Of a stretch of 64,000 nucleotides of DNA, positions 24,665 to 35,200 are shown one piece after another. The DNA comes from Lewinellaceae bacterium. Its GTDB lineage: Bacteria; Bacteroidota; Bacteroidia; Chitinophagales; Saprospiraceae. The notes below the pieces were generated by a model. That model saw only the letters and a list, made by a program, of their open reading frames with translations. It was not told where the DNA came from and ran no database searches. The DNA is taken from contig JACJYC010000005.1 in NCBI GenBank assembly GCA_020636325.1, forward strand, positions 62,001 through 126,000. The letters run 5' to 3'. The first letter of the stretch is position 1, and each line of letters begins with the position of its first letter. Position numbers and translations under genes: made by a program.

Positions 24665-26398
24665 TCAATACTCAACGACTGCCATCCCCCAATATTTGAA
24701 AAACGGGATCTCAAAGGCTACGGAACTCCCGGATTGGCTGAAACTCAGCTCGCGGGAGGCCCCGCCGTCAAGGTCGGGGCAGGCATACCAGATCCGCTTG
24801 ACGGTCCGGGAAGAGGTGAGGTTGAGCCTGGTTTCGTACAGGGTCGGGGCCGCTGCCCGGACGCCGTTGGTGTCGCGCCAGTTCAGGTCGGCTGCATTGA
24901 CAAAATTGAGCAGGTGGATCACCTGCCGCGAGCCCAGATCCCTGCCGGCCACGGCCACCTTGCCGGGTTGCGGAGGCCAGGCGTTCAGGGAGAAGGCCGT
25001 ACCCGAAGTGGTGACCGGCGGATTGTTGACGGCGCCGCCGTCGCGCAGCACGTTCTGATAAGCCACCAGAAAATCGTAATAATTCACCAACGATCTTTTC
25101 AACTCATCCGTCATCTGCAAGTTGGAGTTGGGAAAGTACTCCTTGCCCAGCATATGTTCGCCCAGTTCCAGGTGCGCACCGCCGAAGGCAAATATGACGG
25201 CATCCGCCAGCAGTACGCCCGGGGTATTGAACTGGCCGGGGTTGTCGGCTTTGGCGTAATTCAGGTAAGCCGCCAATACGGTCTTTTTGGAACGGCCGCT
25301 GTAGGCGTCGTTGCCGGCGATTATGTTGGCCAGGTCGTTGTAACCTTCGTTGGGCGACCAGACTTCGGTGTACAGAAAATCCACCGGGCTTTGGGCGATC
25401 TCCGCCTGTCCGAACTGGTTGACGGCATTGAAGACCAGTTTTTTGTCCGGGGCAGCCGTCTTCATCGCCTGATTGAATGACCTGAACCCCGAGGGCAGAT
25501 CCGCCTGATTACCGGCGTAATCGTAAAGGCCCCCGCGATCGCCCAACTGATCGACGTGGAAGCCGTCAAAATCAAAAACGGCGTAAACGTCGGCATTCCT
25601 GGCGGCCAGGTATTGCTGCCAGCCCGGGTTGCCTGGATCGGTCACGTAAATATCCGAATTGAACGGCGGCTCCGGCAGGTCGTGAAAATCCCTTGCGGTA
25701 TGATTTGGGTCTTTGAACAGGAACCATTCCGGCGCTACTCCGTCCGCCTCGGCCGTATTGGTCGCGCCGTAAGCCAGGTTGTAGAACATAGCCTGCATAT
25801 TCCGGCCATGAGCGGCTGTTATATACTGTTTTACCGTATTGAGGTAGATGTCCCGGTTGATGATATCCTTCCAAACCGGATCGGGATTGGCCGGCGTTCC
25901 GGCCAGCGGTCGGTGGTGTTTGTAATGCCAGTCATAAAACTGCAGTCCGTTGATATGGTACCGGGTGAGGCCGGCAATGACGCTTTCCGTATTTTCCGTA
26001 TCGGCAAAGCTGGAAAGGAAACCATAGCGGGGAAACCGCGACCAGTCGGAGGAAACGTCCACCGCGATGACCCCATGGATCAGCTCGTTATTGCCGATTT
26101 TGCTGTACACCTCAGCCATGTACCCCCGGTAATCGGCGGCGGGCGCTGTCCAGGTCCACATCGGACCGGTCCAGGCCACGTCCTCCACCACTTCACCCAG
26201 GTATTTATACCGGATCCGCGCTGCAGCCGGGGCTTCCTTATCGGCTGCAAAGGCAATATCCTCTCCCGGACGGTAGGCTGCCTTGTCGGTTGTCAGGTTC
26301 AATACGACCTGCTCTCCTGTCGGCGTCACCGGGTCTTTTTTGCAGCTGCCCGCCAGCAGGAAGGTGATCAGGAGCCCCGAGGCAATCATCTTTTGCAT
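24665..26398 (-). CDS. GH66 dextranase / cycloisomaltooligosaccharide-type lipoprotein
   Basis: A 577-residue protein. The lipoprotein signal (LLITFLLAGSCKK, Cys near 19) is followed by an N-terminal Ig-like domain (LNLTTDKAAYRPGEDIAF), then the GH66 barrel from about residue 125 (YGFLSSFADTE, INGLQFYDWHYKHHRPL). Catalytic candidates: nucleophile Asp near 283 in DGFHVDQLG and acid/base Glu near 345 in LYTEVWSPNEG. A C-terminal beta domain (RQVIHLLNFVNAADLNWRD) follows. The family cleaves alpha-1,6-glucans. The absence of a long CITase-specific CBM35 insertion favours an endo-dextranase. Lipidation suggests surface anchoring. Confidence 0.9.
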   Translation of the reverse strand: MQKMIASGLLITFLLAGSCKKDPVTPTGEQVVLNLTTDKAAYRPGEDIAFAADKEAPAAARIRYKYLGEVVEDVAWTGPMWTWTAPAADYRGYMAEVYSKIGNNELIHGVIAVDVSSDWSRFPRYGFLSSFADTENTESVIAGLTRYHINGLQFYDWHYKHHRPLAGTPANPDPVWKDIINRDIYLNTVKQYITAAHGRNMQAMFYNLAYGATNTAEADGVAPEWFLFKDPNHTARDFHDLPEPPFNSDIYVTDPGNPGWQQYLAARNADVYAVFDFDGFHVDQLGDRGGLYDYAGNQADLPSGFRSFNQAMKTAAPDKKLVFNAVNQFGQAEIAQSPVDFLYTEVWSPNEGYNDLANIIAGNDAYSGRSKKTVLAAYLNYAKADNPGQFNTPGVLLADAVIFAFGGAHLELGEHMLGKEYFPNSNLQMTDELKRSLVNYYDFLVAYQNVLRDGGAVNNPPVTTSGTAFSLNAWPPQPGKVAVAGRDLGSRQVIHLLNFVNAADLNWRDTNGVRAAAPTLYETRLNLTSSRTVKRIWYACPDLDGGASRELSFSQSGSSVAFEIPFFKYWGMAVVEY

Positions 26399-26440
26399 AT
26401 CGAAGGAGCGGCTTTTTTATGTTGATCTGACCAAATCAAC

Positions 26441-26522
26441 AAATCAACCTCCGGCGGCCGGAGCCTCGGCGAAGGCGGCAAATCAACGAATAAACAAATC
26501 AACGAATCAACAGATAAACAAA
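26441..26522. repeat. Dispersed repeat, copy 3 (reversed) plus AAATCAAC array
   Basis: Positions 26441-26487 are the reverse complement of the repeat at 8541 with about three differences. Several near-copies of AAATCAACGAAT follow to 26522 (AATCAACGAATAAACAAATC type). The gap lies between the M14 and GH66 genes. Confidence 0.8.
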
Positions 26523-26532
26523 CCTCCAACCA

Positions 26533-29325
26533 TCATTCCCTGATCTTCTCCCAATTGATCAGCACATTCCATACCATCGGCGCGTCGTGCAGGTTCAGGA
26601 ACCGGTGCAGGGGATCGAACGTGAAGGCCACTACGCTTCCCTTGCCGACCGGCATATTGAAAATAGCGCCCTGACCGATGATGGTCTGTTCATTGCGCAC
26701 CATGCCGGAAAGCACATAGGGAGCGTCCTTTTTCTTATCGGCCTTGTCTGCTTTGGGGACATCCTCTTTGTCCGGCAATCCCATGACCGGGCCGGTGTAT
26801 TCCTCTTCGTCCTTCAGTTGGCCGGTACCGTACTGCAGCAGCATCCGGTCGCGGATCTTCTTGTCCACCTGGAGGAGGGGTCCGTTGCCTTTGAAAATGG
26901 GGAATACTTCGGGGAAACCATACAGCACCGGGCTGTCGGTACGGCGCACCTTGGCGTTCACGATGGACCCCGGATGGAACAGGCCGGACGCGTTGTAGGC
27001 ATCCAGGTCGTTCACCAGCCCCGAATTGGCCAGGATGCTGGAGGTGTTGTCCATACTGATGACCACGCCGCCGGCTTCCAGGAAAGCGCGGAGGTTGGCC
27101 ATGCCTTCGAAGCCGGGTCCGCCGGTCATGTCGTCGGTCGCGTCGGGAAAACCATGCGACGGATACTCGGCGGTTTTGGTATAGGGCATCGGCCCGAATT
27201 TTTTGTCGATGCCGTTGATGAATCCGGAAGCCGAGCCGTAAACCCGCGGGATCAGGATCACATCGAATTTTGCGCGGAGATTGCCTGCCCTAAGGTCATC
27301 CTTATCAATAGAGGTATAAGGGATCCGGCGCTGATCGAAGGTGTAGCGCGACCAGCCTTCGTCCTGGGTGTAATACCAGGTGTGATAGATGGCTACCCTC
27401 GGCAATTTGATCTCGCGCTGTCCGGGCATGGAGGCAGCCCGCGTAGCCTGCAGGTCGAGTCCGTATTCGGCGGCCATTTTTCTGGCTTCTTCGGCCGTCA
27501 TCCCTTCAAACAGGATCGAACCCGGCGAAAGCGTGTCCTTGACCCCGGTCAGGGCAACCGGCGCGTCCGTGATCCAGGCTTTTGCCCTGGCGTTGGCAGA
27601 TCTGAGCCAGTACAGCGCGGACAAGACGGTATTCTGGGCCTTGTAATTCAGGGTATAATGGGTCATCGCGCCGGCCATTGAGCTGTTCACTTTTCCTTCG
27701 TAAACGGCGTCGGCAGTCAGCATTTTCAGGCTCGAAGGCGCATATTTGACGCTATCCTCCGAACGGACTTCTACGCCGTAAAGGTAACCCAGGGTCCAGG
27801 CGATGTCGTCGTAGGGCGGAAATTTGGCGTCTTTGGGAAAGCTCTGCGTGGTGAGCAGGGATACGGCCAGATTCCGGTAAGGCTGATCGAGCAACACGAC
27901 ATAATCGCCATTGTCGGCCTGGTGCACTTCGATCTGCTGGCCGCGCAGCTGGTTGACCAGGTAGGCTGCCATATAGGGGTCATGCTGCCCGGCGGGTATA
28001 ACGAATGCGCCGGGTTTTTCGTCCTTTCCTTTCCTGAGGCTGTTCAGGCCTTTCTGGTAGAAGTTCCTGAGCAGCAGGCGGCTGTTATCGGCGGTATAGG
28101 AAAGAGCGGCCAGGACACCGGCTTCCATGTAGTTGACATTGTTGCGCGCCGACCAGTTGACCATCGCTGTGGCGGGGTCCGGGCGGTACCATTGTTTGCT
28201 GGTCACGAGGTCGCCGGCGTAGCGATCGTCGGAAAGGTCGCGCAAATAGGTGTTGGCCCCGGCATTGCCGAAGGTTTCATAGAAACGGCCGACGGAATTG
28301 TGGTTATTGGCCACCCAGATGCCGTAGCCCGGGTACCAGCCGTCGTAAAACGCCCAGGTGAAGGCGCCCGGCAATCCCTGGGAGGCCAAAGCGGTGACAT
28401 CATGGTTGGCCATTACCTGCCATTCGCCGATGGTGATGGGGTCGATGGTTTCGTTGTAGGGGCCTGTTCCGGTGGACATATAGATGAGGGGGACGGACTC
28501 GTGCAGGTCGAGCATGACCAACGGGTGCCAATCGTAATAGATCTTGAAGATGGCCTTGGTCAGTTGGGCTGAGATCTGAAGGCCGTCGCGGTTATTGTCG
28601 TGGAAGATGTACTTACCCCAATAGGGTCCGGAGCGGCGGAAGCCGTCTTCCCAATCCGTGAGTTTTTTGGTGTAGCGGTAGTACCAGTCGACCTGTTTGT
28701 CGCGGCCGTCGGGTTCGGAGGCCGGGTTGATCAGGACGATGGAATTTTCCCGGATCTTTTTGATCTCATCGCTTTGGCCGGCGACGAGGCGGTAGGCCAG
28801 TTCCATCAGCATTTCGGGCGAGCCCATTTCGGTGGAATGGAGGCCGCCGTTGAGGTAAAAGACCGGTTTGGCGGCGTTGATCACGTCTTTGGGGTCGCGG
28901 CTGCCCATTTTCCGTGGGTCGGCGAGCAGGGCCATCTGTTCCTGGTAATAATCCAGCCGGTCCATGGCATCCTGGTTGCCGATGATGACCAGGTTGATGG
29001 GCCGGCCTTCTTCGGTGGTGCCCACCTGTTGGACCTTGAGGAAGGGTGAGGCCTGGGACAGCAACTTGTAATAGCCGTAGATCTCCTCCGTATGGTGCAT
29101 CACGCCGGGTGCGCCGATGACATCCCCGAAATGCCGTCTGGGCGAAGGGATCTTGGGGTCGTCGGGCAGGTCGAGCACCGAAGTGGGCAGGAACCGGGTA
29201 TCGGTGGTGTATTCCCTGATTTTCTGATTGTAGGCCTGGTCGACAGGCTGGGCGCTGATGACTGTGATCGCAAAAAGGTAAAAAGTGAAAAGAAGGAATT
29301 TTTGGTATCGGCTTGCAGTGGTCAT
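26533..29325 (-). CDS. Large secreted M14-family zinc carboxypeptidase
   Basis: A 930-residue protein with a signal peptide (FTFYLFAITVISAQ). The M14 catalytic domain lies in the first 400 residues. The HxxE zinc pair is H163/E166 in LNGGLHSTEMGSP and the third ligand is probably H275 in MLDLHESVP. NPASEPDGRD fits the substrate region. A C-terminal half of about 450 residues includes a glutamine-amidotransferase-like segment (LPRVAIYHTWYYTQDEGWSRY, GGVVISMDNTSS), seen in Bacteroidota members of this family. Likely role: extracellular peptide or cell-wall-peptide trimming. First gene of a minus-strand series. Confidence 0.88.
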   Translation of the reverse strand: MTTASRYQKFLLFTFYLFAITVISAQPVDQAYNQKIREYTTDTRFLPTSVLDLPDDPKIPSPRRHFGDVIGAPGVMHHTEEIYGYYKLLSQASPFLKVQQVGTTEEGRPINLVIIGNQDAMDRLDYYQEQMALLADPRKMGSRDPKDVINAAKPVFYLNGGLHSTEMGSPEMLMELAYRLVAGQSDEIKKIRENSIVLINPASEPDGRDKQVDWYYRYTKKLTDWEDGFRRSGPYWGKYIFHDNNRDGLQISAQLTKAIFKIYYDWHPLVMLDLHESVPLIYMSTGTGPYNETIDPITIGEWQVMANHDVTALASQGLPGAFTWAFYDGWYPGYGIWVANNHNSVGRFYETFGNAGANTYLRDLSDDRYAGDLVTSKQWYRPDPATAMVNWSARNNVNYMEAGVLAALSYTADNSRLLLRNFYQKGLNSLRKGKDEKPGAFVIPAGQHDPYMAAYLVNQLRGQQIEVHQADNGDYVVLLDQPYRNLAVSLLTTQSFPKDAKFPPYDDIAWTLGYLYGVEVRSEDSVKYAPSSLKMLTADAVYEGKVNSSMAGAMTHYTLNYKAQNTVLSALYWLRSANARAKAWITDAPVALTGVKDTLSPGSILFEGMTAEEARKMAAEYGLDLQATRAASMPGQREIKLPRVAIYHTWYYTQDEGWSRYTFDQRRIPYTSIDKDDLRAGNLRAKFDVILIPRVYGSASGFINGIDKKFGPMPYTKTAEYPSHGFPDATDDMTGGPGFEGMANLRAFLEAGGVVISMDNTSSILANSGLVNDLDAYNASGLFHPGSIVNAKVRRTDSPVLYGFPEVFPIFKGNGPLLQVDKKIRDRMLLQYGTGQLKDEEEYTGPVMGLPDKEDVPKADKADKKKDAPYVLSGMVRNEQTIIGQGAIFNMPVGKGSVVAFTFDPLHRFLNLHDAPMVWNVLINWEKIRE

Positions 29326-29495
29326 GTTGCTGAGTTTTTCGTTCGTATAGCAAATCTATCTTTTTTTTGGAAAAATCGAAGGTTTATCAAGAACCACAGG
29401 TAACCTTTCCCCCCCCATTGCCATCCTCTGTTAACCGCGCCCCGAAAAGGGCGCCGCGAACCAAGATCCACATTCAGTACTATGAAAAAACCATC

Positions 29496-30224
29496 ATGAT
29501 GAACAGAATATTCCCAATGACCATTGTTGCCTGCCTATTGTGCGCATTTTCCCTCAACGCTCAGGACCGCTACGAACACGGCGATTACTACTACGGCTTC
29601 AAAGCCGGCGTCAATTACGCTTCCATCAACGAGATCAAGTCAACCATTATCCGCCCGTTTTTCCCGGAAGACACCTATACCACCGCTGAAAAATCCCGTT
29701 TCGGCTATTCCGGCGGGCTTTTCTTCTACTACCGTTTCGAAAATGAATCGGCCCTGGCCATCCAACCGGAGGTGACCTACGGAACCCAGGGCGGCGGTTT
29801 TGTATACACCGATATTGAAGACCTGGAGTATACCATCAATTTCAAGTACCAGTACCTGCACGTCGGCACTTTCCTCAAGGTGTATCCCTTCAACGAATAC
29901 AAGGGCGGCTTCCACCTGGCCATCGGGCCGCAACTCTCCTTCAACATCGAGAACGACAAGCTGACCTACAAGTCCAACAAACCCGACCTGGGACCCGATC
30001 TGCAAATCCAGCAGAACCTGCGCGACGTGCTCAAGGGCGAAACCATTTTCGCGGTCGGATTGGGCGCCGGCTATGAATTCCCCTTCGGCATGAACATCGA
30101 AGCCCGTTACTACTACGGCCTGTCCGACGTGATCGAAACACAGGCCAACGGCTACAACTTCATTGAAAACACGAACCGCAGCCAGGCCTTCCAGTTGACC
30201 CTGGGCTGGGCCATTCCTTTCTAA
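29496..30224 (+). CDS. Outer-membrane beta-barrel protein (OMP_b-brl type)
   Basis: About 242 residues from the ATG at 29496 (a second ATG three bases later is equally good). The signal peptide ends CAFSLNAQ. The mature protein shows alternating strands typical of an eight-stranded barrel: YYYGFKAGVNYASIN, FGYSGGLFFYYRF, LAIQPEVTYGTQGGGF, GFHLAIGPQLSF, TIFAVGLGAGYEF, MNIEARYYYGLSD, and a final QAFQLTLGWAIPF. An upstream in-frame start at 29367 is rejected because the extra residues would mask the signal. It is followed after 32 bases by the T9SS-sorted gene and then the RHS gene, a likely operon. Confidence 0.8.
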   Translation: MMNRIFPMTIVACLLCAFSLNAQDRYEHGDYYYGFKAGVNYASINEIKSTIIRPFFPEDTYTTAEKSRFGYSGGLFFYYRFENESALAIQPEVTYGTQGGGFVYTDIEDLEYTINFKYQYLHVGTFLKVYPFNEYKGGFHLAIGPQLSFNIENDKLTYKSNKPDLGPDLQIQQNLRDVLKGETIFAVGLGAGYEFPFGMNIEARYYYGLSDVIETQANGYNFIENTNRSQAFQLTLGWAIPF

Positions 30225-30256
30225 CCCGCGGTAACACACCCCTTAAATTTTCCGAT

Positions 30257-32221
30257 ATGAAACACATTTGCATCCTCCTTTGCCTGGTCAGCCCGTTCCT
30301 CGGCCGCACCCAGGCAGCCGATCCGGGCGGGGTCGAAGGCGCCGTTCGCTGGTTCAGCACCGAAGAAAAATACAACGGACACTTTGAATGGGTAAACAAA
30401 CTGCCCGGAGAAGTGCCATTCGCGGATGAAGCCGGCCTGCATATGCCTTTCCGTAACCGGCCGCTGAATTTTAATCCGGCGCTGTATCTCAACGGCGACG
30501 ACGACGGGCTGCTTTTCCCCGCGCCCGCCGGTAATTTATCCCAACTGCACATTTTCACGGTGTACCAACCCGAAGATACCGCGGCGGAAAAAAGCATCTG
30601 GTGCCTGGAATCGGACACAGCCAGCCGGATGATCCTGACCACCAGCCGGATGGCGGACCTGGAGGCCTTTCAGTATATGAATTTTGATTTCAAACAACAA
30701 GGCCGGGCCGAGGTCAGCGCCTATTTCCAGAACGGCGTCGAGGCCGAAAAAAGCCAGGATCCGCCGGCAAAGCAGTTTATTCGCGTAGGCGCCATCCCCG
30801 GCGACAGGAACCTCCCCATCAGGCCTTTCAAGGGCGTTATCCCTGAAATGATCGTTTTCAACCGGTTTCTGACCGACGAGGAAATCCTCCGGATTGAATC
30901 CTATCTGGCGCTCAAATACGGCATAACCTTGCAATCCATCGGTCCGGTTTCTTACCTCAACGCCCACGGACAAACCATCTGGAACGGAGCGGACAATGCC
31001 GTATACCACCACCGGGTAGCCGGTATCGGCCGGGATGACGCTTCCGGATTGACGCAGCTCAAATCAACTGCCGCCACCCAACCAGGCTTGCCGACCATCG
31101 GCCGCGCTGAAGGCGCCGAGCTGCCGGACAATAACTTCCTCGTTTGGGGCGACAACAACGCGCTCCTGGATTGGGCTCCAAAAACCGCCGGCAGGCCCCA
31201 AAAACTGATGCGCGACTGGCTGATCCGGTCTTCCGGCAGCGCGTCGCCCATAACCACCTCCCTTGCGTTCAACACCACGGAAGTGCTCACTACCCCGGAA
31301 AGCGGAAATACGACCTGGTGGCTGATCGCCGACAGGAGCGGAACCGGCGATTTCCCGCTTGCTTCCCTGGATTTTTATCCGATGGATCGATATGGCGCAG
31401 AAGGCCCGGCAATCTTCGATTCTGTGATCTGGGACCCCGATGGATCGGGATCTGACGTCTTTTCGCTGGCTTCCGGTCCCGCATTGCTGCCCGTTTTTGA
31501 AGTTGCGGAGCCCGTTTGCAATCCGGCCGCACCCGGCGAATTGCACCTGTCCGTTCAGGGCGGCCGCATGCCCTACGCGATCCGATTCACCGGTAACGGG
31601 ACCACGCAAACGGCAACCATCCAGGACCATGCAGTTCATCCTTTCACCGGCATTCAGCCCGGGGAATACCGGCTCCACGTCGAAGATGCCGACCATCGCC
31701 GGTTTGAAGAAACCGTTTATATCCAGAGCCTGGACGCGCCCGTTTCCAGCCTTGCCGGCCAATACGAGATCCCCGCTGATGGAACGCTCAACCTCAATGC
31801 AGCTGCAGCAGCCGCGACAAACGACATCCGGTATGCCTGGACCGGGCCCGACGGATTCCGGCAATCCGGTCCGGTGGCCGCCATCACGGCGCCGGGGCAA
31901 TACGAGTTGAGCATGGAAAAGGACGGTTGCCCGGCCAGGCAGTCCATCACCGTCAAAGCGCCGGGGCAGTCCAACCTGACCGGAGCGGAAGCCTTTCCCA
32001 ATCCGACGGGCAGCGGCGTTTTCCAGGTCCGCGTCAGCCTCGGCCGCCCGGCAGCGGCGGAAATGTCCGTTTACAACGCCCTCGGCGACCTGGTGCTGAC
32101 CCAGCGGCAATCCGGCAACGACCATTACCTGTTCAGGGGAAAACTGACCGCCAAAGGCGTTTACCTGATCAAAATCCAGTCCGAACAATCTTCACGTACG
32201 ATCCGCCTGATCGTCAATTAA
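30257..32221 (+). CDS. T9SS-sorted surface protein with DUF8202-like domain
   Basis: A 654-residue secreted protein: signal peptide (residues 1-20), a concanavalin/DUF8202-like region to about residue 225 that ends in VFNRFLTDEEILRIESYLAL followed by KYGITL, a further domain with WLIADRSGTG, two PKD/SprB-like beta repeats (VCNPAAPGELHLSVQGG, YAWTGPDGFRQSGP), and a type A T9SS sorting domain (AFPNPTGSGVFQVRVS to the C-terminus). It should be exported and attached by T9SS. It sits 20 bases upstream of the giant RHS gene. The link between the two is inferred from operon position only. Confidence 0.75.
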   Translation: MKHICILLCLVSPFLGRTQAADPGGVEGAVRWFSTEEKYNGHFEWVNKLPGEVPFADEAGLHMPFRNRPLNFNPALYLNGDDDGLLFPAPAGNLSQLHIFTVYQPEDTAAEKSIWCLESDTASRMILTTSRMADLEAFQYMNFDFKQQGRAEVSAYFQNGVEAEKSQDPPAKQFIRVGAIPGDRNLPIRPFKGVIPEMIVFNRFLTDEEILRIESYLALKYGITLQSIGPVSYLNAHGQTIWNGADNAVYHHRVAGIGRDDASGLTQLKSTAATQPGLPTIGRAEGAELPDNNFLVWGDNNALLDWAPKTAGRPQKLMRDWLIRSSGSASPITTSLAFNTTEVLTTPESGNTTWWLIADRSGTGDFPLASLDFYPMDRYGAEGPAIFDSVIWDPDGSGSDVFSLASGPALLPVFEVAEPVCNPAAPGELHLSVQGGRMPYAIRFTGNGTTQTATIQDHAVHPFTGIQPGEYRLHVEDADHRRFEETVYIQSLDAPVSSLAGQYEIPADGTLNLNAAAAAATNDIRYAWTGPDGFRQSGPVAAITAPGQYELSMEKDGCPARQSITVKAPGQSNLTGAEAFPNPTGSGVFQVRVSLGRPAAAEMSVYNALGDLVLTQRQSGNDHYLFRGKLTAKGVYLIKIQSEQSSRTIRLIVN

Positions 32222-32241
32222 TCCTGAAAACCGGAACAACC

Positions 32242-35200
32242 ATGAAAACCACGGCTATTTCCATACTGTATTATTTTCTTTTTCATTTCTCGTTTGGTCC
32301 GGGTGTCGGACACTTTGAAAGGGTCCGACACCCGCCCCTCCCAGATGCGGCTGCCACCTACAACGCAGACATTCCCCTGGGTTTTATCGGCACGGACAAA
32401 ACCAACCCGGTCGACGATCCCTACGACAACATTTTCCATGTGACCTTGCCGGATCAACCCGGCGCGGATTCCGAGGTGCGCCTGACCTACCGGCTCAAAG
32501 GCGTTCAGGACCATACCGCACTTGCGCGCAGCATCAACGACCAGCCGTCGGCAGGCGGGTACCTGATCAACAAAACGGACATATGGACCACCCAGACCGA
32601 GATCCTGGAGGCGTCCTGGCTTCGGCAAGGCGACAACGTCATCCGGTTCAAAACGCCGGAAACGGTGGATATCCGGGCTGAGATCCGGGATGTGCGGCTG
32701 GTGGTGGCGCCTAAAAACAAAACCGGCTCAAAACTGGCCGTCGATTTGCCCGACAACCGGTTCTACGGCAATATGGCCTACCTGAAAGGTCGCCTGGATC
32801 AGGGCGCGACCCTGTTCATTGAAGGAAAACAGGTGACGGTCGAACAGGGCGGCTTTGAATGGCTTGGGGAGCAAGGGCCGGATTCAGGCGACCAATGGAA
32901 TCTTCACCTGAAAGCGGTCCTGGCCGACGGCGAGACCATTTCGCGCATGATTACACTCGAACGGCAGCCCGCCGCCGATTACGCGCTCCCGCTTTCCGCC
33001 AAAGGCCGTATCACAGCCGGCCGGTTCGAGGTCGACCGGGCCAACAAGCTGCAGACAGCGGGCGCCTCGATCAGCGTCAGCCACCGGGCCATGTGCACCG
33101 ACGCCCTGATCGCCATTGCTCCTCTCCGGGCAATCGATCTGCCGCCGCTGGGCGCCGACCTGATCAACGTCACCCGCTACAACCAGGGTTACCGTTTTCT
33201 GCCCGACGGCACCACCTTCAACGAGGCTGCCGACCTGGAGATCGCCTACGACCCCGCCCTGATCCCTGACGGTTATTCCGCCTCCGATATCCAAACCTTC
33301 TATTTTGACGAAACAGCCCGGAAATGGGTCGCCTTGCCCAAAGACAGCCTCCTGGATAAAACCCATAAGCTCCGGTCGGAAACCACCCATTTCACCGACT
33401 TCATCAACGGCATCATCCGGGTACCGGAATCACCGCAAACGCAGGGTTTCACCCCGACATCCATGCAGGGGATGGAAACGGCCGACCCGTCAGCGGGCAT
33501 CGTACCGGTGGAACCGCCGGCCGCCAACAATATGGGGACCGCCAACCTGCATTTTCCCATCAAATTGCCCGACGGCCGCAAGGGAATGGGGCCCGACCTT
33601 TCCATCGATTACAACAGTGAAATGGCCAACAGCTGGCTCGGACTGGGTTGGAACCTGGAGATCCCGTCCATCGGCGTAGAGACCCGGTGGGGCGTTCCGC
33701 GCTTTCTGGCCGGCAAGGAAACGGAAACTTACCTCTTCAATGGCGACCAACTGACGCCGGTAGCCCACCGCGGCATCCTGAAGGACCGGGCCGGAAACGA
33801 AAAGATCTTTCATCCCAGGGTAGAAGGTCAGTTCAGCAAGATCGTCCGGCATGGTTCCACCCCTAAAGATTATTGGTGGGAAGTAACCGATAAAACCGGC
33901 GCCCGGCAATTTTACGGCGGGCTGCCCGGTCAGGGGCCGCTGCCGGATGCCGTCCTGCGCGACCGCAACGGCAATATCGCCTTTTGGGCGCTGGTGGAAA
34001 CCCGCGACCTTGACGATAATTTCATCCGTTACGAATACCATGCCGTCCTGGATCCCGGCGTGCCCGGGGGTAATGTACCGGGGCAGCAGCTCTACCCCGC
34101 CCGCATAACCTATACCGGATATGGGACCGAAAACGGCAAATATTCCGTCACCTTCATCCGGGACCGCCAGCTCGGCGAACCCAAAAGGCCGGACATCGAG
34201 ATCGACGCCCGCCTTGGTTTCAAACAGGTCACAGCCGACCTGCTCCGGAAAATCGAGGTCCGTTTCAAGGAAAACCTCATCCGCACCTACGAGCTGACTT
34301 ACACCCAGGGCGCGTTCTACAAAACCCTGTTGAAATCGATTGCCGAGATCGACAAGGAGGGCAAGGAATTCTACCGGAATGAGATGGACTATTTTGACGA
34401 TATCCGCCAGCAAGGGGCGTATCAACCTTACGGCACGACCGTCAACCTTCCCGTCCGGGACGACCATGTCGAAGGCGAGATCCTGACGCCTTTTCCGTGG
34501 ACCAACGGCGAAACCTCCGTATTGGGCGGTTCCAAATCCAGCAGTTTCAGTGCGGGACTGGCCGTTACGGTCGGTCCGCTGGGCAATCCTTTTGCCAAGA
34601 CCAACACGGCAGGCGGCAATTACAATTACGGCGAATCCAGTTCCCAGGGTTTGATCAGTTTTGTGGACATCACCGGCGACGGGCTTCCCGACAAGGTATA
34701 CGCCGGGCCGAACGGCGGCCTTGTTTACCGCCCGAACCTGGGCATCCCCTACCCTGCCGACCAGCTCTTCGGCGCCGAAGCGCCGCTCAACATGAACCAG
34801 TTTGAACAGTCCAAAACCGTCAGCAATTCGGTTGGCGCCGAAGCCCATCCGGGAATCGCGTTCGTGGGCTATACCTATACCGATGCCAAGACCAACACGC
34901 CGATCTACTTTATCGATCTGAACGGCGACGGGTTGATCGATATCGCCAACAATGAAAAGGGATACTTCAGCTTTATTACCGAAAACGGACAGGGGCACCC
35001 CGCGTTTTCGACCCTGAGTACCGATACGCCGAGCCCGATCGTGGAAGGCGCCCTGACCGACGTGGCGCCACCCCCGCCAACACCGGAAGAGCTGGACTCC
35101 TTGATCGACGAGTTCCCGCTGCACGACCTGGTCAGAATGTGGCAGGCGCCTTGCGACGGCATCGTCAGCCTCAACGCACCGGTACAACTCATCGAGGATA

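Noticed and set aside
24567..24668. Longer start for the DUF885 protein
   Set aside because: The extra residues contain no signal sequence, whereas ATG 24566 opens a clean signal peptide.
31927..32241. Upstream start of the RHS gene (105 extra residues)
   Set aside because: It would overlap the T9SS-sorted gene's sorting domain in another frame, while ATG 32242 gives a signal-like N-terminus.
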